64,000 nucleotides of DNA from an uncultured Sphaerochaeta sp. (GTDB lineage Bacteria; Spirochaetota; Spirochaetia; Sphaerochaetales; Sphaerochaetaceae): NCBI RefSeq assembly GCF_963677075.1, contig NZ_OY781873.1, forward strand, positions 2,939,715 to 3,003,714. Reading direction: 5' to 3'. The position numbers were made by a program, and so were the translations under genes. The notes beneath the pieces were generated by a model. That model did not search any database and was not told where the DNA came from. It saw only the letters and a list, made by a program, of their open reading frames with translations. Positions 26,838 to 35,789 of this stretch are shown piece by piece (position 1 is the stretch's first letter; every line of letters begins with the position of its first letter).

Positions 26838-27814
26838 TATTTACCCTCCCAATACACATCAGTAAGCGCACTTTCAATCTGAGGGAACGGGGCATGTTGC
26901 GCGTACTCGACTGCTTCATCGATATCTGCCTCGATGGTATTTTCGATTTCCTCAACTTCTTTTTCAGATGCCAACTTATTGGCAATAATATAATCACGGA
27001 AATTCTTCACCGGATCATGATCAAACCAATACTTTTCTTCATCTTTCGGACGATATTGGCACGCATCGTTCCTTGAGTGTCCACCGTGACGGTATGTCTT
27101 CAATTCAATGATTGTTGGACCCTGACCGCTACGTGCCCGCTTGATAGCCGTTGTCGCTGCTTCATTGACTTTCAAGACATCGTTTCCATCCACTATTTCA
27201 GATGGAATTGCGTAGGCGGCGGCTCTATCAGCTGCGGGGTTCTTCATATTGCATGTTATAGCTATGCTTGTTGTGGCACTGTACAGATTGTTCTCACATA
27301 CAAAAATAACGGGAAGCTTCCAGATCGCGGCGGCATTCATAGCTTCATGGAACGCGCCTTCATTCGTGGCCCCGTCACCAAAGAAACAAACAATCACATT
27401 GTCTTTTTTCTGCATTTTATACGCCAGGGCAACCCCAGCTGCAATTGGAAGATTTCCTCCGACAATGGCATTTGCTACAAGTGCGCCAACCTCAATGTCT
27501 CCGGTATGCATCGCTCCGCCTTTACCACGACAACATCCGTCTTCTTTGCCGAACATTTCGCACATCATGCTTGTAAGCGAAACACCTTTGGCCAAATCAT
27601 GACCGGCTGGACGATGCGTTGAAGCCATATGGTCATCTTTGCGTAAATCGTACAGCATCCCCACCGCACAGGCTTCCTGTCCTGTACTTTGATGGATGGT
27701 GCCGGGCATGATTCCCTCTAGAAACAGATAGTAGATCCGTTCTTCATATTTACGGATCAAAGACATCTGTCGATACATGCCGAGAGCTCTTTCCTTATCA
27801 GGTAACTTGCTCAT
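26837..27814 (-). CDS. 2-oxoacid (pyruvate/acetoin) dehydrogenase E1 component, alpha subunit
   Basis: 325 residues from ATG 27814, chosen because TTAAGGTGG lies 5-6 nt upstream (the frame also has a GTG at 27823). The thiamine-pyrophosphate motif GDGATNEGAFHEAMNAA... ending in CENN is complete at ~150-185, preceded by GGKGGAMH-like GKGGAMHTG. It is the first gene of the operon E1a-E1b-E2-E3-phosphatase-kinase-SDR. Palindromes TGTAATTACA lie 20 bp and ~150 bp upstream, suggesting repression by the LacI-type protein encoded at 35862. Confidence 0.92.
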   Translation of the reverse strand: MSKLPDKERALGMYRQMSLIRKYEERIYYLFLEGIMPGTIHQSTGQEACAVGMLYDLRKDDHMASTHRPAGHDLAKGVSLTSMMCEMFGKEDGCCRGKGGAMHTGDIEVGALVANAIVGGNLPIAAGVALAYKMQKKDNVIVCFFGDGATNEGAFHEAMNAAAIWKLPVIFVCENNLYSATTSIAITCNMKNPAADRAAAYAIPSEIVDGNDVLKVNEAATTAIKRARSGQGPTIIELKTYRHGGHSRNDACQYRPKDEEKYWFDHDPVKNFRDYIIANKLASEKEVEEIENTIEADIDEAVEYAQHAPFPQIESALTDVYWEGK

Positions 27815-27833
27815 GTTTCCCACCTTAATATAT

Positions 27834-27843
27834 TGTAATTACA
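27834..27843. promoter_or_regulatory. Palindromic operator candidate TGTAATTACA, E1-alpha promoter
   Basis: Perfect 10-bp palindrome 20 bp upstream of the E1-alpha start codon. The identical decamer occurs at 27961 and in front of the importer operon and regulator. Confidence 0.6.
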
Positions 27844-27935
27844 TTTACATTATTTTGAATTTTGGTATTTTCACCTCGGTAAATACAATTAAAATTTACT
27901 CTTTCCCAATTAAAACACTTAAAATGTAGAGTGTC

Positions 27936-27949
27936 AAGTAATATTACTT
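27936..27949. promoter_or_regulatory. 14-bp perfect palindrome AAGTAATATTACTT
   Basis: Perfect palindrome between the two TGTAATTACA sites in the E1-alpha upstream region; it may be a related protein-binding site. Confidence 0.4.
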
Positions 27950-27960
27950 AGTTATTTTTA

Positions 27961-27970
27961 TGTAATTACA
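27961..27970. promoter_or_regulatory. Second TGTAATTACA operator candidate upstream of E1-alpha
   Basis: Identical to the decamer at 27834, 127 bp away, which could allow looping by a tetrameric repressor. Surroundings are AT-rich. Confidence 0.6.
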
Positions 27971-28050
27971 TTACTTGGCGTCACCATTCTCCATGAAATG
28001 GATTACTCGATTAAAAACAAACAATTACAATATGCAGCCCCTAGATATGT

Positions 28051-28076
28051 AAAAAAGGGGAAGGATAATCCTTCTT
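28051..28076 (-). terminator. Rho-independent terminator after the metallophosphoesterase gene
   Basis: On the minus strand: stem GAAGGA-TTA-TCCTTC followed by CCCTTTTTT. It separates the importer/phosphodiesterase operon from the downstream dehydrogenase operon, which therefore needs its own promoter. Confidence 0.8.
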
Positions 28077-28092
28077 CATGCGCAGCAATACT

Positions 28093-28923
28093 TCAACAAT
28101 TCACGAAATTTCCTACAACACGTCTCGGAGCTATGCTGTGAATCTTCACATCAACTTTCCCCTCCGGCCAGATATCAGCTTCCATGAACCATCCAGGTGC
28201 ATTTGTTTGCTCAGGATGGGCTGCTGATAACGGAGGATTCACCAAATAGGTCCCGTTTGGCGTAACCCTAAAACTCCACCAATGCAAATGTCCTGATCCA
28301 TGAAATAGAAAATTCCTCCCCCCTTCCAGAATGTTGCGTACTTCATCGCAATTCGCTACTTTCATCAACGGGACCGTGTCGCTAGGAATGAGGAAATTCC
28401 TGTGAATTTCATGATAATTCAACGGGTGGTGGCTAAACACCATTTTCGGCAGATCATCACAGTTCATCTCATGGCGCAACCATGCAAGCTGTTTTTCAGA
28501 AACCGCGCCTCCGACTCCGTCTATCATCGGATCCAACGAATCGAAGAATATACACTTATATCCATTATATATTCGCACATAGGGTAGTTCTGGATTCCTA
28601 AGCAACAGTGCAAGTTCAGGCTTCCCGACATGTACAAAATCGTGATTCCCATCTACATGGAATACCGGACAGTTGACCTTACTATCGATCTCCTCATATA
28701 TCGTCGCGGTGTTTTTACAATCGGTGTTGGTATCGACATCGATGATACGGTCTCCAAGCTCAATAATGAGATCCGGTCTCAATTCGTCATTGACAATTGA
28801 GACAAAGCGCTCAATCAATCCTGGGATTTCTTCATTCGGAGTGAACTTCCAGATGCAATCGCTCCAATCCTGTCCAGGAGAAAGATGAATATCAGAAATA
28901 AAAACTATTTTCAAATTTTCCAT
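28093..28923 (-). CDS. Metallophosphoesterase (calcineurin-like, GpdQ/CpdA-type)
   Basis: 276 residues with the full dinuclear-metal set: SDIHL (D-x-H) at ~10, ELGDR at ~55, GNHD at ~97, SHHP and GSGHLHWW. No signal peptide, so cytoplasmic. The class III phosphodiesterases include glycerophosphodiesterase GpdQ and cyclic-nucleotide phosphodiesterase CpdA. Position at the end of an importer operon with GDPD and NPP genes favours a role on an imported phosphodiester. Confidence 0.85.
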   Translation of the reverse strand: MENLKIVFISDIHLSPGQDWSDCIWKFTPNEEIPGLIERFVSIVNDELRPDLIIELGDRIIDVDTNTDCKNTATIYEEIDSKVNCPVFHVDGNHDFVHVGKPELALLLRNPELPYVRIYNGYKCIFFDSLDPMIDGVGGAVSEKQLAWLRHEMNCDDLPKMVFSHHPLNYHEIHRNFLIPSDTVPLMKVANCDEVRNILEGGRNFLFHGSGHLHWWSFRVTPNGTYLVNPPLSAAHPEQTNAPGWFMEADIWPEGKVDVKIHSIAPRRVVGNFVNC

Positions 28924-28942
28924 ACCACCTATCCGTTTGCTT

Positions 28943-29779
28943 TCAGCTATGAAGGCTCATCTCCCTGAGCCGGGAAAGCATTGTTTTCGGGTCGTCAGCC
29001 ATTAAGATTCTGCTACCATGCCTAATGGCATCGATATATGCTTGAAATTCACTATAGAACGAGACAGTGAGCGGCATGATGCCTTTCTTGAGCAATAGCG
29101 TATACCAGGATTCCGGACATGGTGTGGTATGCTGCTTGATAATGCTCCCGTCGTCTTGAACAATCCAGTTGAGCACACAAACCACATCACAGATTTCGGA
29201 GGGATCCAATTCCATCTCGCCCATGATATTCCATGGGTAAAAGCCGTGATAATGAAATGTATCACCAAAATCCTTGAAGGTTTGTTCAACAATCTTGCCT
29301 GAAAACGAATTGATCCACGTTCTGTTTCCAAGACCACGATGCGCAAGCATGTGTGCAGCCTTGCGCGCAGACTCACGAGCAAAATCCTCTTTTCCGGGTA
29401 CTGGCAGATCCTTTAGCTCGATATTAAGCATGAGATCGGGATAATCGGCAGCGACATCCAGCAATTCATCCAACAGCGCTATATGTTCGAATTGAGGTAC
29501 GGAAAAATCCTCTGAGGATCTCCCATGAATCGCGGCATTCATTGCTCGCAATTCTTCATACGTGCGGTCCCAGACACATCCATTTCCATCGGTGAGATCC
29601 TCGAGATGCACATTGTGCATCAAAAACAGATACCCGTCTTTGGACATTCTCACATCGGTTTCGATCATGTCGACGCCAAGCTCAGCTGCATGACGAATTG
29701 CCGCTATCGTGTTTTCAATACCATGGACCCGCTCTCCGCGATGCCCACAGATCGCAACTTGTTCCTTGCATTCAAACAT
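28943..29779 (-). CDS. Glycerophosphodiester phosphodiesterase
   Basis: Hydrolyses glycerophosphodiesters to glycerol 3-phosphate and an alcohol. 278 residues with the GDPD signature: CGHRGERVHGIENT at ~9-22, the metal-binding pair in MIETDVRMSKDG, and the second catalytic His in LMHNVHLEDLTDG. No signal peptide, so it acts in the cytoplasm after uptake. ATG 29779 has a GGGGGTG ribosome site. An in-frame ATG at 29800 overlaps the upstream stop as ATGA and is the alternative start. Confidence 0.92.
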   Translation of the reverse strand: MFECKEQVAICGHRGERVHGIENTIAAIRHAAELGVDMIETDVRMSKDGYLFLMHNVHLEDLTDGNGCVWDRTYEELRAMNAAIHGRSSEDFSVPQFEHIALLDELLDVAADYPDLMLNIELKDLPVPGKEDFARESARKAAHMLAHRGLGNRTWINSFSGKIVEQTFKDFGDTFHYHGFYPWNIMGEMELDPSEICDVVCVLNWIVQDDGSIIKQHTTPCPESWYTLLLKKGIMPLTVSFYSEFQAYIDAIRHGSRILMADDPKTMLSRLREMSLHS

Positions 29780-29796
29780 CAAGGCACCCCCAAGAC

Positions 29797-31116
29797 TCAT
29801 CGTAAGAATTCATCGACTGCCGTCCCCTGGGCACAAGGTATTTCAAGCCCGAGCAACTTCGCGAATGTCGGCGCCTCATCAACAATCGGTCTTCGTTCGA
29901 TAACAACATCGTCATTGAAATCAGGACCGACTGCGTTGAATACTGGCTGTGGACCTAGATCTGGATTATATCCATGTGTAGCCCGACCGAAACGATAATC
30001 TGTACTATCAAATGGTTTTACCGCTGGCCGTGTACAACCATCACTGAACGAGGTGAATCCATCTGATTCAAGGACAAAAGAAAAGTCACCGTTCAGATGC
30101 TCACGCTGGTCAACCTCTTCTGCGGTCAGCACTTCGTGGAAACCATAGATACCCTCATGTGCCATGTCCTTGAGGAGTGCATGCACGGCAGCATAGGTTT
30201 TTCTATCGGAAGGATCCTTGAGATGCACCAGATCGGACATCGCATCAGAGAGGCAGAAAGCTTTCCAGTCGGTAACATTGCCAGTATCGTCTGTTGTGAT
30301 AAACCCATGGTCTCGCAAATACACATTTGGCTTTATGATGCGCTTGACATCCATCTGTCCATGGTCACTGATTACCGCAATATTCGTAGCTTCATACACT
30401 CCCGCCTTCTTCAGCGCATCAAGGAGAAGGCCGAACTGCTTATCGACAAACTCTATCGCTTTATCGGTTTCGCTGTTGAATACTCCGTACTTGTGCCTTG
30501 TTCCATCCATGATGCCATCATGGACAAACATGATTTCAGGGGCATACTGTTCGATGATGTCACACGCACAGGCGATAAGGAAGTTATCGATGTAAGGTTG
30601 CACCATAAAATTTGTTCTGCCTGTCTTGTAATGACTTTCCGGAAGCAAGTATTCGTTCTTACGGGCAATGTTGATCACCTCTTCGGTTGAACCTTGACGT
30701 CTAAAAGCCATTTCCAACGTATCATTCGCATATGGCATCCAGTATTCATTGAGCAGGTAGTCAATATCAGGATGATTTCCTGTTACCGGCCAGAATACGG
30801 CACCGGTGCTGAATCCTGCCCTCTTGGCGATGGTGAACAAATCCTCAACCTTCACATGCTTATGATCCCACACCCAGCTCTGCTCTTTGTCCGTAGTAGT
30901 AAACTCAAAGTTGCTCACGATCCCATGCCTACTCGGATAACAACCTGTGCTGATACTCGTATGTGCCGGATACGTAATCGATGGATAGATAGTCCTGACA
31001 TGATTTATCTGACAACTATTCTGCATCACCGATCCAAAATTCGGCATTTGCATGAGCTTATCGACATCCTCTCGAACCAAGGCATCAACTGAAAATACTA
31101 ATAATCTCTTTCTCAT
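29797..31116 (-). CDS. Alkaline-phosphatase-superfamily phosphodiesterase (NPP/type I phosphodiesterase)
   Basis: 439 residues. It begins KRLLVFSVDALV with a metal-binding Asp, then the catalytic nucleophile region YPSITYPAHTSISTG with Thr, CYPSRHGI, and the second metal site ISDHGQM. This is the nucleotide pyrophosphatase/phosphodiesterase branch, some members of which cleave glycerophosphocholine or lysophospholipid head groups. No signal peptide. Its stop overlaps an ATG of the GDPD frame (ATGA). Confidence 0.88.
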   Translation of the reverse strand: MRKRLLVFSVDALVREDVDKLMQMPNFGSVMQNSCQINHVRTIYPSITYPAHTSISTGCYPSRHGIVSNFEFTTTDKEQSWVWDHKHVKVEDLFTIAKRAGFSTGAVFWPVTGNHPDIDYLLNEYWMPYANDTLEMAFRRQGSTEEVINIARKNEYLLPESHYKTGRTNFMVQPYIDNFLIACACDIIEQYAPEIMFVHDGIMDGTRHKYGVFNSETDKAIEFVDKQFGLLLDALKKAGVYEATNIAVISDHGQMDVKRIIKPNVYLRDHGFITTDDTGNVTDWKAFCLSDAMSDLVHLKDPSDRKTYAAVHALLKDMAHEGIYGFHEVLTAEEVDQREHLNGDFSFVLESDGFTSFSDGCTRPAVKPFDSTDYRFGRATHGYNPDLGPQPVFNAVGPDFNDDVVIERRPIVDEAPTFAKLLGLEIPCAQGTAVDEFLR

Positions 31117-31133
31117 ACCGTTCCTCTAAAGCG

Positions 31134-32150
31134 TTAGTCCCTACCAATAGAGTAATGACCGCTTTCTGTTGCCTCTCCATAGATGTTGGTGATTTGTCTG
31201 ATATATTGTGACTGGATTTCATAGGTCCCATCACCAGGTGTCGATACTGATACCGTTCCGTCCTGACTGGTGTAAAAAGTCAATGCACCGTGTTTATAAC
31301 GATATTTCATTGCTACTGTCTTGCTAGTGATCAGACTGTGTTGCTGTATAGCCACCAGAGGACTGAGTGCTTCGATATACTCATTCCGATTGGATGTCTC
31401 ATATCCATGATGATTCATTTTAACAATATCCGAATCCAGTTCTTGTCCATATTTCTCAACAAGCGCCAATTCCTGTGTGATATAGATATCACCCGAAGTC
31501 CAAAAGCTGGAATCACCATAGGTTATTTTCATTGCCAAGGAACAATCATTGGCATCCATGTACCCTGCCTTGATATCTTCTTCAGAACCTTTCTCCGGTC
31601 CATACACAGCAATTTTCACATGGTCACCAAGCATAAAGGAATCACCTTCATACACGATATCACAAGGGATATCCAGTTCCTTGATCTTTGCCATAGCATT
31701 ACCGTATGTAGCGGATTCATATTCATGAGCATTCTTATACACGCGCCCGATATCATAGCGTGACGCCAATTCCACAAAGCTACCGATATGATCCGCATGA
31801 GGGTGGCTCATGACAAACACATCGATTCTATCTATGCCCATAGCCTTAAGCTGTGAGTCAATTTCCTCAAAACACCAACTATTGCTGCAATCAACCATCA
31901 TCACCAAACCTTCGGGAGAAGTGAAAACAGTACAATCCCCAGCATAGGAAACATCATTACTCGTTTCTTTCGATCCTGTGGTGCACAGATAGTGTGCAGT
32001 CAGTGTACCCAGACTGTGTGAGGTATCCAACACTACTGAGGTATACGAACCATCGGCATCTTGTTTCGGGGCGCTCCCAGCCATTGAAGCACAGCCCACA
32101 ACAAGGAACATCGTAAGAAGCACGCTTGCAAGTAGTTTTATGAATTTCAT
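31134..32150 (-). CDS. Metallo-beta-lactamase-fold lipoprotein (ComEC/Rec2-like MBL)
   Basis: 338 residues. The signal peptide MKFIKLLASVLLTMFLVVGC ends in a good lipobox (LVVGC), so it is predicted to be membrane-anchored outside the cytoplasm. The metal motif SHPHADHIG (H-x-H-x-D-H) and later DCSLAMKITYGDSSFWTSGD and KMNHHGYE match ComEC-C-like MBL hydrolases, several of which are phosphodiesterases or nucleases. It lies between the binding protein and the NPP gene, suggesting extracellular processing before uptake. Confidence 0.85.
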   Translation of the reverse strand: MKFIKLLASVLLTMFLVVGCASMAGSAPKQDADGSYTSVVLDTSHSLGTLTAHYLCTTGSKETSNDVSYAGDCTVFTSPEGLVMMVDCSNSWCFEEIDSQLKAMGIDRIDVFVMSHPHADHIGSFVELASRYDIGRVYKNAHEYESATYGNAMAKIKELDIPCDIVYEGDSFMLGDHVKIAVYGPEKGSEEDIKAGYMDANDCSLAMKITYGDSSFWTSGDIYITQELALVEKYGQELDSDIVKMNHHGYETSNRNEYIEALSPLVAIQQHSLITSKTVAMKYRYKHGALTFYTSQDGTVSVSTPGDGTYEIQSQYIRQITNIYGEATESGHYSIGRD

Positions 32151-32263
32151 TAATGCTCTCCACTAGTGAACGATAATCCAATACAATCAATGAACCGTAA
32201 AAGGGGTTAACACCCCACTATACGAATATGTGTAACCGTCGGATTGTTAGTCCATCGATACTC

Positions 32264-32291
32264 AATGGGGCGGAGCTTGGCTCTGCCCCAT
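32264..32291 (-). other. Intercistronic hairpin after the binding-protein gene
   Basis: Inverted repeat TGGGGC...GCCCCA with an inner GAGC/GCTC pair and no U-tract. It lies in the 167-bp gap between the binding-protein gene and the MBL gene. It probably attenuates readthrough or stabilises the upstream mRNA. Confidence 0.55.
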
Positions 32292-32317
32292 CTTTGCATA
32301 GTAGGAATCACGCTACA

Positions 32318-33697
32318 CTATAAGTTAGCGAGATTGTACAGTTCGATCGCTTCTTGGATCTGATCGTTTGCCGTTTTGATCGCCTTGGCAATCGTTGCAT
32401 CAGAAGGATCATTGCACACAGTTTCAACCGCAAGCTTATTCGCGTTTTTAATTTCAGCAGAAACTCCACAAATCGGCATCAGTGCATCGCCTTTACTGTT
32501 GTTCAAGCTGTCGTACACCGTTGAAATTCCAGGGAAAATATTTGTCATATAGTTTTGGTACACATCGCTATCGAACGCATCTGTGCTTGGCGCAAGATAC
32601 CCGGTTGCGGAAGCAAAGTAACCAGCCCACTCACCCTTGCTAGCGAACTTCATGAATTCATAACCGCCCTGCATAGCCCACTTGTTTCCGTTGTCGGCAA
32701 TGAACAACCACGTACCACCAGAAGGTTCACCGGCACGATCACCAGCTTCAGTAACTGAAGGACATGGGACAACACCAACTTCAAATGCTCCATCAACTGC
32801 TGTCAAGACCTTCGTTGTCATTGAAATGACACCAAGCATCATGGCACAATCTTCAGCAGCAATCAGGGGAATAATTTCCGAGCTATAGTTTGCACCGAAT
32901 GGAACTCCAAGATTTTCATTATACAGGTCTTTGTAGAAGCTAAGATATTTGGCAACTGTGGATTCTACTTCTCCACCGTCTTTGTAGAACACCTCGGAGA
33001 TTGGGCCTTCGAGACCATTCTTATTGTCGTATGCCACTATACCTTCACGTGCAAGCGCTGCATTGAAATAATATCCTGCATCAGAGTGAAAACCAATTCC
33101 GTATTGGGTGTAACCGCCGTCAACCAAGATCCTGCAAGCCTCAAGAACACTTTCAAAAGATGTAAGTGAAGCGGGATCGATTCCAGCTTCTGCAAGCATG
33201 TCTGCATTATAATAGATTGTGGGGTAACTTACTCCACTGGGATATCCAACGAGATTCCCTTCGCCATCGCAGGATGCAGCATAAAATGCTTCATAGGTAT
33301 TGGCGAGTTCAGGCCATCCAGCAGTATCCTTGTCTACATACCCCTGAGTGCTGACTGCATAATCTGCCTCGATCACCATGCCGATATTTTCTATCGCACA
33401 GTGAAATAGAGCAGGAAGCTCATCTTTCAGTGTCGACTGCATCTTGGCAATGAGTTCGTTCTGTGATCCCTGGTACTCAATGGTAACATGGTAGTCAGAC
33501 TGACTTTCATTGAATGCATCGATAATGTTTTGGAAATACCCAACATTTGTAGCACCATGGAACGTCCACCATACTACTTCAACTGTCCCTTCCGGTTTTG
33601 TTTCCTCTACCACCGGGGTCTCTTGTGCTCCACCGGCAAAGGCAGCACACAATACAAGCGAAATAAGAATCAAAACAACAGCTAGTTTTTTCATCAT
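32318..33697 (-). CDS. ABC transporter substrate-binding protein, family 1 (UgpB-like)
   Basis: 459 residues. The signal peptide MMKKLAVVLILISLVLCAAFAGGAQE is followed by the class I binding-protein fold: VEVVWWTFHGATN, LIAKMQSTLKDELPALFHC, and GGTWLFIADNGNKWAMQGGYEFMKF, which is typical of UgpB/MalE-type proteins. It is the periplasmic receptor of the importer formed with the two permeases encoded upstream. Ligand likely glycerol phosphate, a glycerophosphodiester or a sugar; neighbouring phosphodiesterases favour the second. Start at ATG 33697 (AAGGAG 6 nt upstream). Confidence 0.88.
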   Translation of the reverse strand: MMKKLAVVLILISLVLCAAFAGGAQETPVVEETKPEGTVEVVWWTFHGATNVGYFQNIIDAFNESQSDYHVTIEYQGSQNELIAKMQSTLKDELPALFHCAIENIGMVIEADYAVSTQGYVDKDTAGWPELANTYEAFYAASCDGEGNLVGYPSGVSYPTIYYNADMLAEAGIDPASLTSFESVLEACRILVDGGYTQYGIGFHSDAGYYFNAALAREGIVAYDNKNGLEGPISEVFYKDGGEVESTVAKYLSFYKDLYNENLGVPFGANYSSEIIPLIAAEDCAMMLGVISMTTKVLTAVDGAFEVGVVPCPSVTEAGDRAGEPSGGTWLFIADNGNKWAMQGGYEFMKFASKGEWAGYFASATGYLAPSTDAFDSDVYQNYMTNIFPGISTVYDSLNNSKGDALMPICGVSAEIKNANKLAVETVCNDPSDATIAKAIKTANDQIQEAIELYNLANL

Positions 33698-33756
33698 CCA
33701 TCTCTCCTTTTTCAATTCTTAAGCGATAACATCGCCTTTTTCACTGACGGGATTTA

Positions 33757-34593
33757 TCAACCTTTTACACCTCCGGACACCATTCCCTTGATGATGTAAT
33801 CCTGGCCAAAGATAAAAGCTAAAACAGCAGGTGTCATTGCAACCATTGCCGCAGCGATCACCTTTCCATACTCCTCTACGTCGCCAGTCACAAGATACGA
33901 GACCCCTACTTGTACCGTTCTCCATACATCCTTGTTCGTTACAAGCAATGGCCAAAAGTAGGCATTATAAATGCGTACGAACTGGTATATTGCGAGGGCG
34001 GAGATCGTTGGAACTGAGAGCGGCATTGCAATCTTGAAAAGAAATCCGACATCTCCACAGCCATCAAGCGTCGCGGCATCCTTGAAATCTTTTGGAAGCT
34101 GTTTGTAATACTGACGCATCATGAATATGCTCGTCCCTGAAATCAAGGATGTGAGAAACAATCCGGCATGTGTATTCACCAATCCCATATTTTGGATAGT
34201 GACATAGTTCGTAATGATAACAACTTCACCAGGAATCATCATCGTACTGAGAATAACTACCCACAGAAATCGCTTTAACGGAAATTCGAAAAATACAAAT
34301 CCGTATGCTGCAGTACTTCCGAAAATCACTTGCCCGAGAATCGCCACGACACAAACGATAATCGAATTCTTCAGGTAGTGGAGTATGGGAACGCCCGTGA
34401 AGACCTTGATATAATTTTCAAGTGTCGGAATCTTGGGAAATAAGAGCAACGGTAACTGGGACAGTTCTCTTTCAGAGTGGATAGAGAACATGAGCCCGAC
34501 AATGAGTGGAGCAATAAATGCTAGTCCAATTGCCAACTTAATAATAAACGATGCAACCTTAATCGATGTTTTCTTAGTTTTTAGACTGATCAT
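33757..34593 (-). CDS. ABC transporter permease, UgpE/MalG-like
   Basis: 278 residues, six predicted helices, with the EAA motif as DAATLDGCGDVGFLFKIAMPLSVPTISA about 80 residues from the C-terminus. Inner-membrane half of the importer. It starts inside the upstream permease stop (ATGA overlap). No ATPase gene is in this operon, so a shared MsmX/UgpC-type ATPase elsewhere is inferred. Confidence 0.9.
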   Translation of the reverse strand: MISLKTKKTSIKVASFIIKLAIGLAFIAPLIVGLMFSIHSERELSQLPLLLFPKIPTLENYIKVFTGVPILHYLKNSIIVCVVAILGQVIFGSTAAYGFVFFEFPLKRFLWVVILSTMMIPGEVVIITNYVTIQNMGLVNTHAGLFLTSLISGTSIFMMRQYYKQLPKDFKDAATLDGCGDVGFLFKIAMPLSVPTISALAIYQFVRIYNAYFWPLLVTNKDVWRTVQVGVSYLVTGDVEEYGKVIAAAMVAMTPAVLAFIFGQDYIIKGMVSGGVKG

Positions 34594-35489
34594 TGGTAGT
34601 GTACCACCTTCTTCTCAAGAGCAAATTGGATTCGTGTAATAACGAAAATCAGCAGGAATAGGAATATCGCTTGTATGCAAGCTGTCTCAAACCGTCCTTT
34701 GATCAATGCGTTTTCATAGATGTAATAGATGAGAGTCTTCGTGGAGTTGACGGGTCCTCCACCTGTGAGTAGCCGTATCTGTGCAAAACTCTTGAATGAA
34801 CTGTTGATGTTCAAAAAGAGCACGAAGAAAATTTGGGGAGATGCAATAGGAAGGAGTATATGTTTGATTTTTTGCCAGGTGTTTGCTCCATCTAGAACTG
34901 CGCTCTCAAGCAATTCCGTTGGTACATTCCTAAATCCCACAAGCAAGAATATGAAACTGGTGCCTACGTGCATCCAAATCGTTACAATACATACCACCCA
35001 GATCGCATATTGCATTTCATGTTGCCAAGCAATTGTTGTACCTAAGATACTGTTCAACAAGCCATTTTTCTGACGAAAAATAAATACAAATATACCCGCT
35101 GCAGGAGCAGAAGCAATTGCCATAGGAAGCGCGAACATGGTTTGGTAGATCTTTGATCCTTTCCCCTGCTCTGTCGAAAGAAGCGCAAAGAATAATGCTA
35201 ATACAAATGTTCCAACAAGATTAATCGCGGCGATCTTGAGGGTGACACCCATGACATTCCAGAAGGTTCCATTGGTAAGGACTCTCTTCCACATCTGTAG
35301 ACCAACAAATTTCGTTGGGTTACCATAGGTATCGGTCAGGGTGAATGACAGTAAAATTGTCCTAAGGAACGGGTAAATGGTAAACATGCCAAAAAGAATG
35401 AGTGCAGGAGCAATGAACACATATGGCAACGGTGACCCCTTTTTCCGATTACCCTGAAGCATGCGGCTATTGTTTTTCATATGATGCAT
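34590..35489 (-). CDS. ABC transporter permease, UgpA/MalF-like
   Basis: 299 residues, six helices, with the EAA loop as ESAVLDGANTWQKIKHILLPIASPQIFF. First gene of the importer/phosphodiesterase operon. AGGTGG lies 6 nt before the ATG. Divergent from the LacI-type regulator across a 372-bp region that contains palindromic sites. Confidence 0.9.
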   Translation of the reverse strand: MHHMKNNSRMLQGNRKKGSPLPYVFIAPALILFGMFTIYPFLRTILLSFTLTDTYGNPTKFVGLQMWKRVLTNGTFWNVMGVTLKIAAINLVGTFVLALFFALLSTEQGKGSKIYQTMFALPMAIASAPAAGIFVFIFRQKNGLLNSILGTTIAWQHEMQYAIWVVCIVTIWMHVGTSFIFLLVGFRNVPTELLESAVLDGANTWQKIKHILLPIASPQIFFVLFLNINSSFKSFAQIRLLTGGGPVNSTKTLIYYIYENALIKGRFETACIQAIFLFLLIFVITRIQFALEKKVVHYQ

Positions 35490-35562
35490 CGAGTACCACC
35501 TATACTTGAGAAACTTAGCAAGATTACGGTTTGTTGATGACCTTGCATCAACAGTGGTTTGT

Positions 35563-35580
35563 TTCGCAAACGTTTTCGAA
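35563..35580. promoter_or_regulatory. CG-centred 18-bp palindrome, LacI/CcpA-type operator candidate
   Basis: TTCGCAAACGTTTTCGAA is symmetric at 16 of 18 positions around a central CG, the usual format of LacI-family operators. It lies ~75 bp upstream of the first permease gene. Confidence 0.5.
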
Positions 35581-35642
35581 CAATTGTCCCATTCGGGCAG
35601 TTAAAAATCATATTTTTCATTCAATAACCCTTCAAAGTTGCA

Positions 35643-35652
35643 TGTAATTACA
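35643..35652. promoter_or_regulatory. TGTAATTACA operator candidate (importer side)
   Basis: Perfect palindrome identical to the two sites upstream of the E1-alpha gene. Confidence 0.6.
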
Positions 35653-35779
35653 TTAATAATGTGTCTAATAAATACAAAATTATCTATGTATCACTCGAAA
35701 ACTTATAAAAATTTCAAAATCTAACGTAATGATATAGTGACACCATCAGCAAGTCAAGAAAAATTATCATTTTAATTAT

Positions 35780-35789
35780 TGTAATTACA
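35780..35789. promoter_or_regulatory. TGTAATTACA operator candidate (regulator side)
   Basis: Fourth identical copy, 72 bp upstream of the regulator start, positioned for autoregulation. A near copy TGTATTTACA lies at 35834-35843, just ahead of the ribosome site. Confidence 0.6.
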
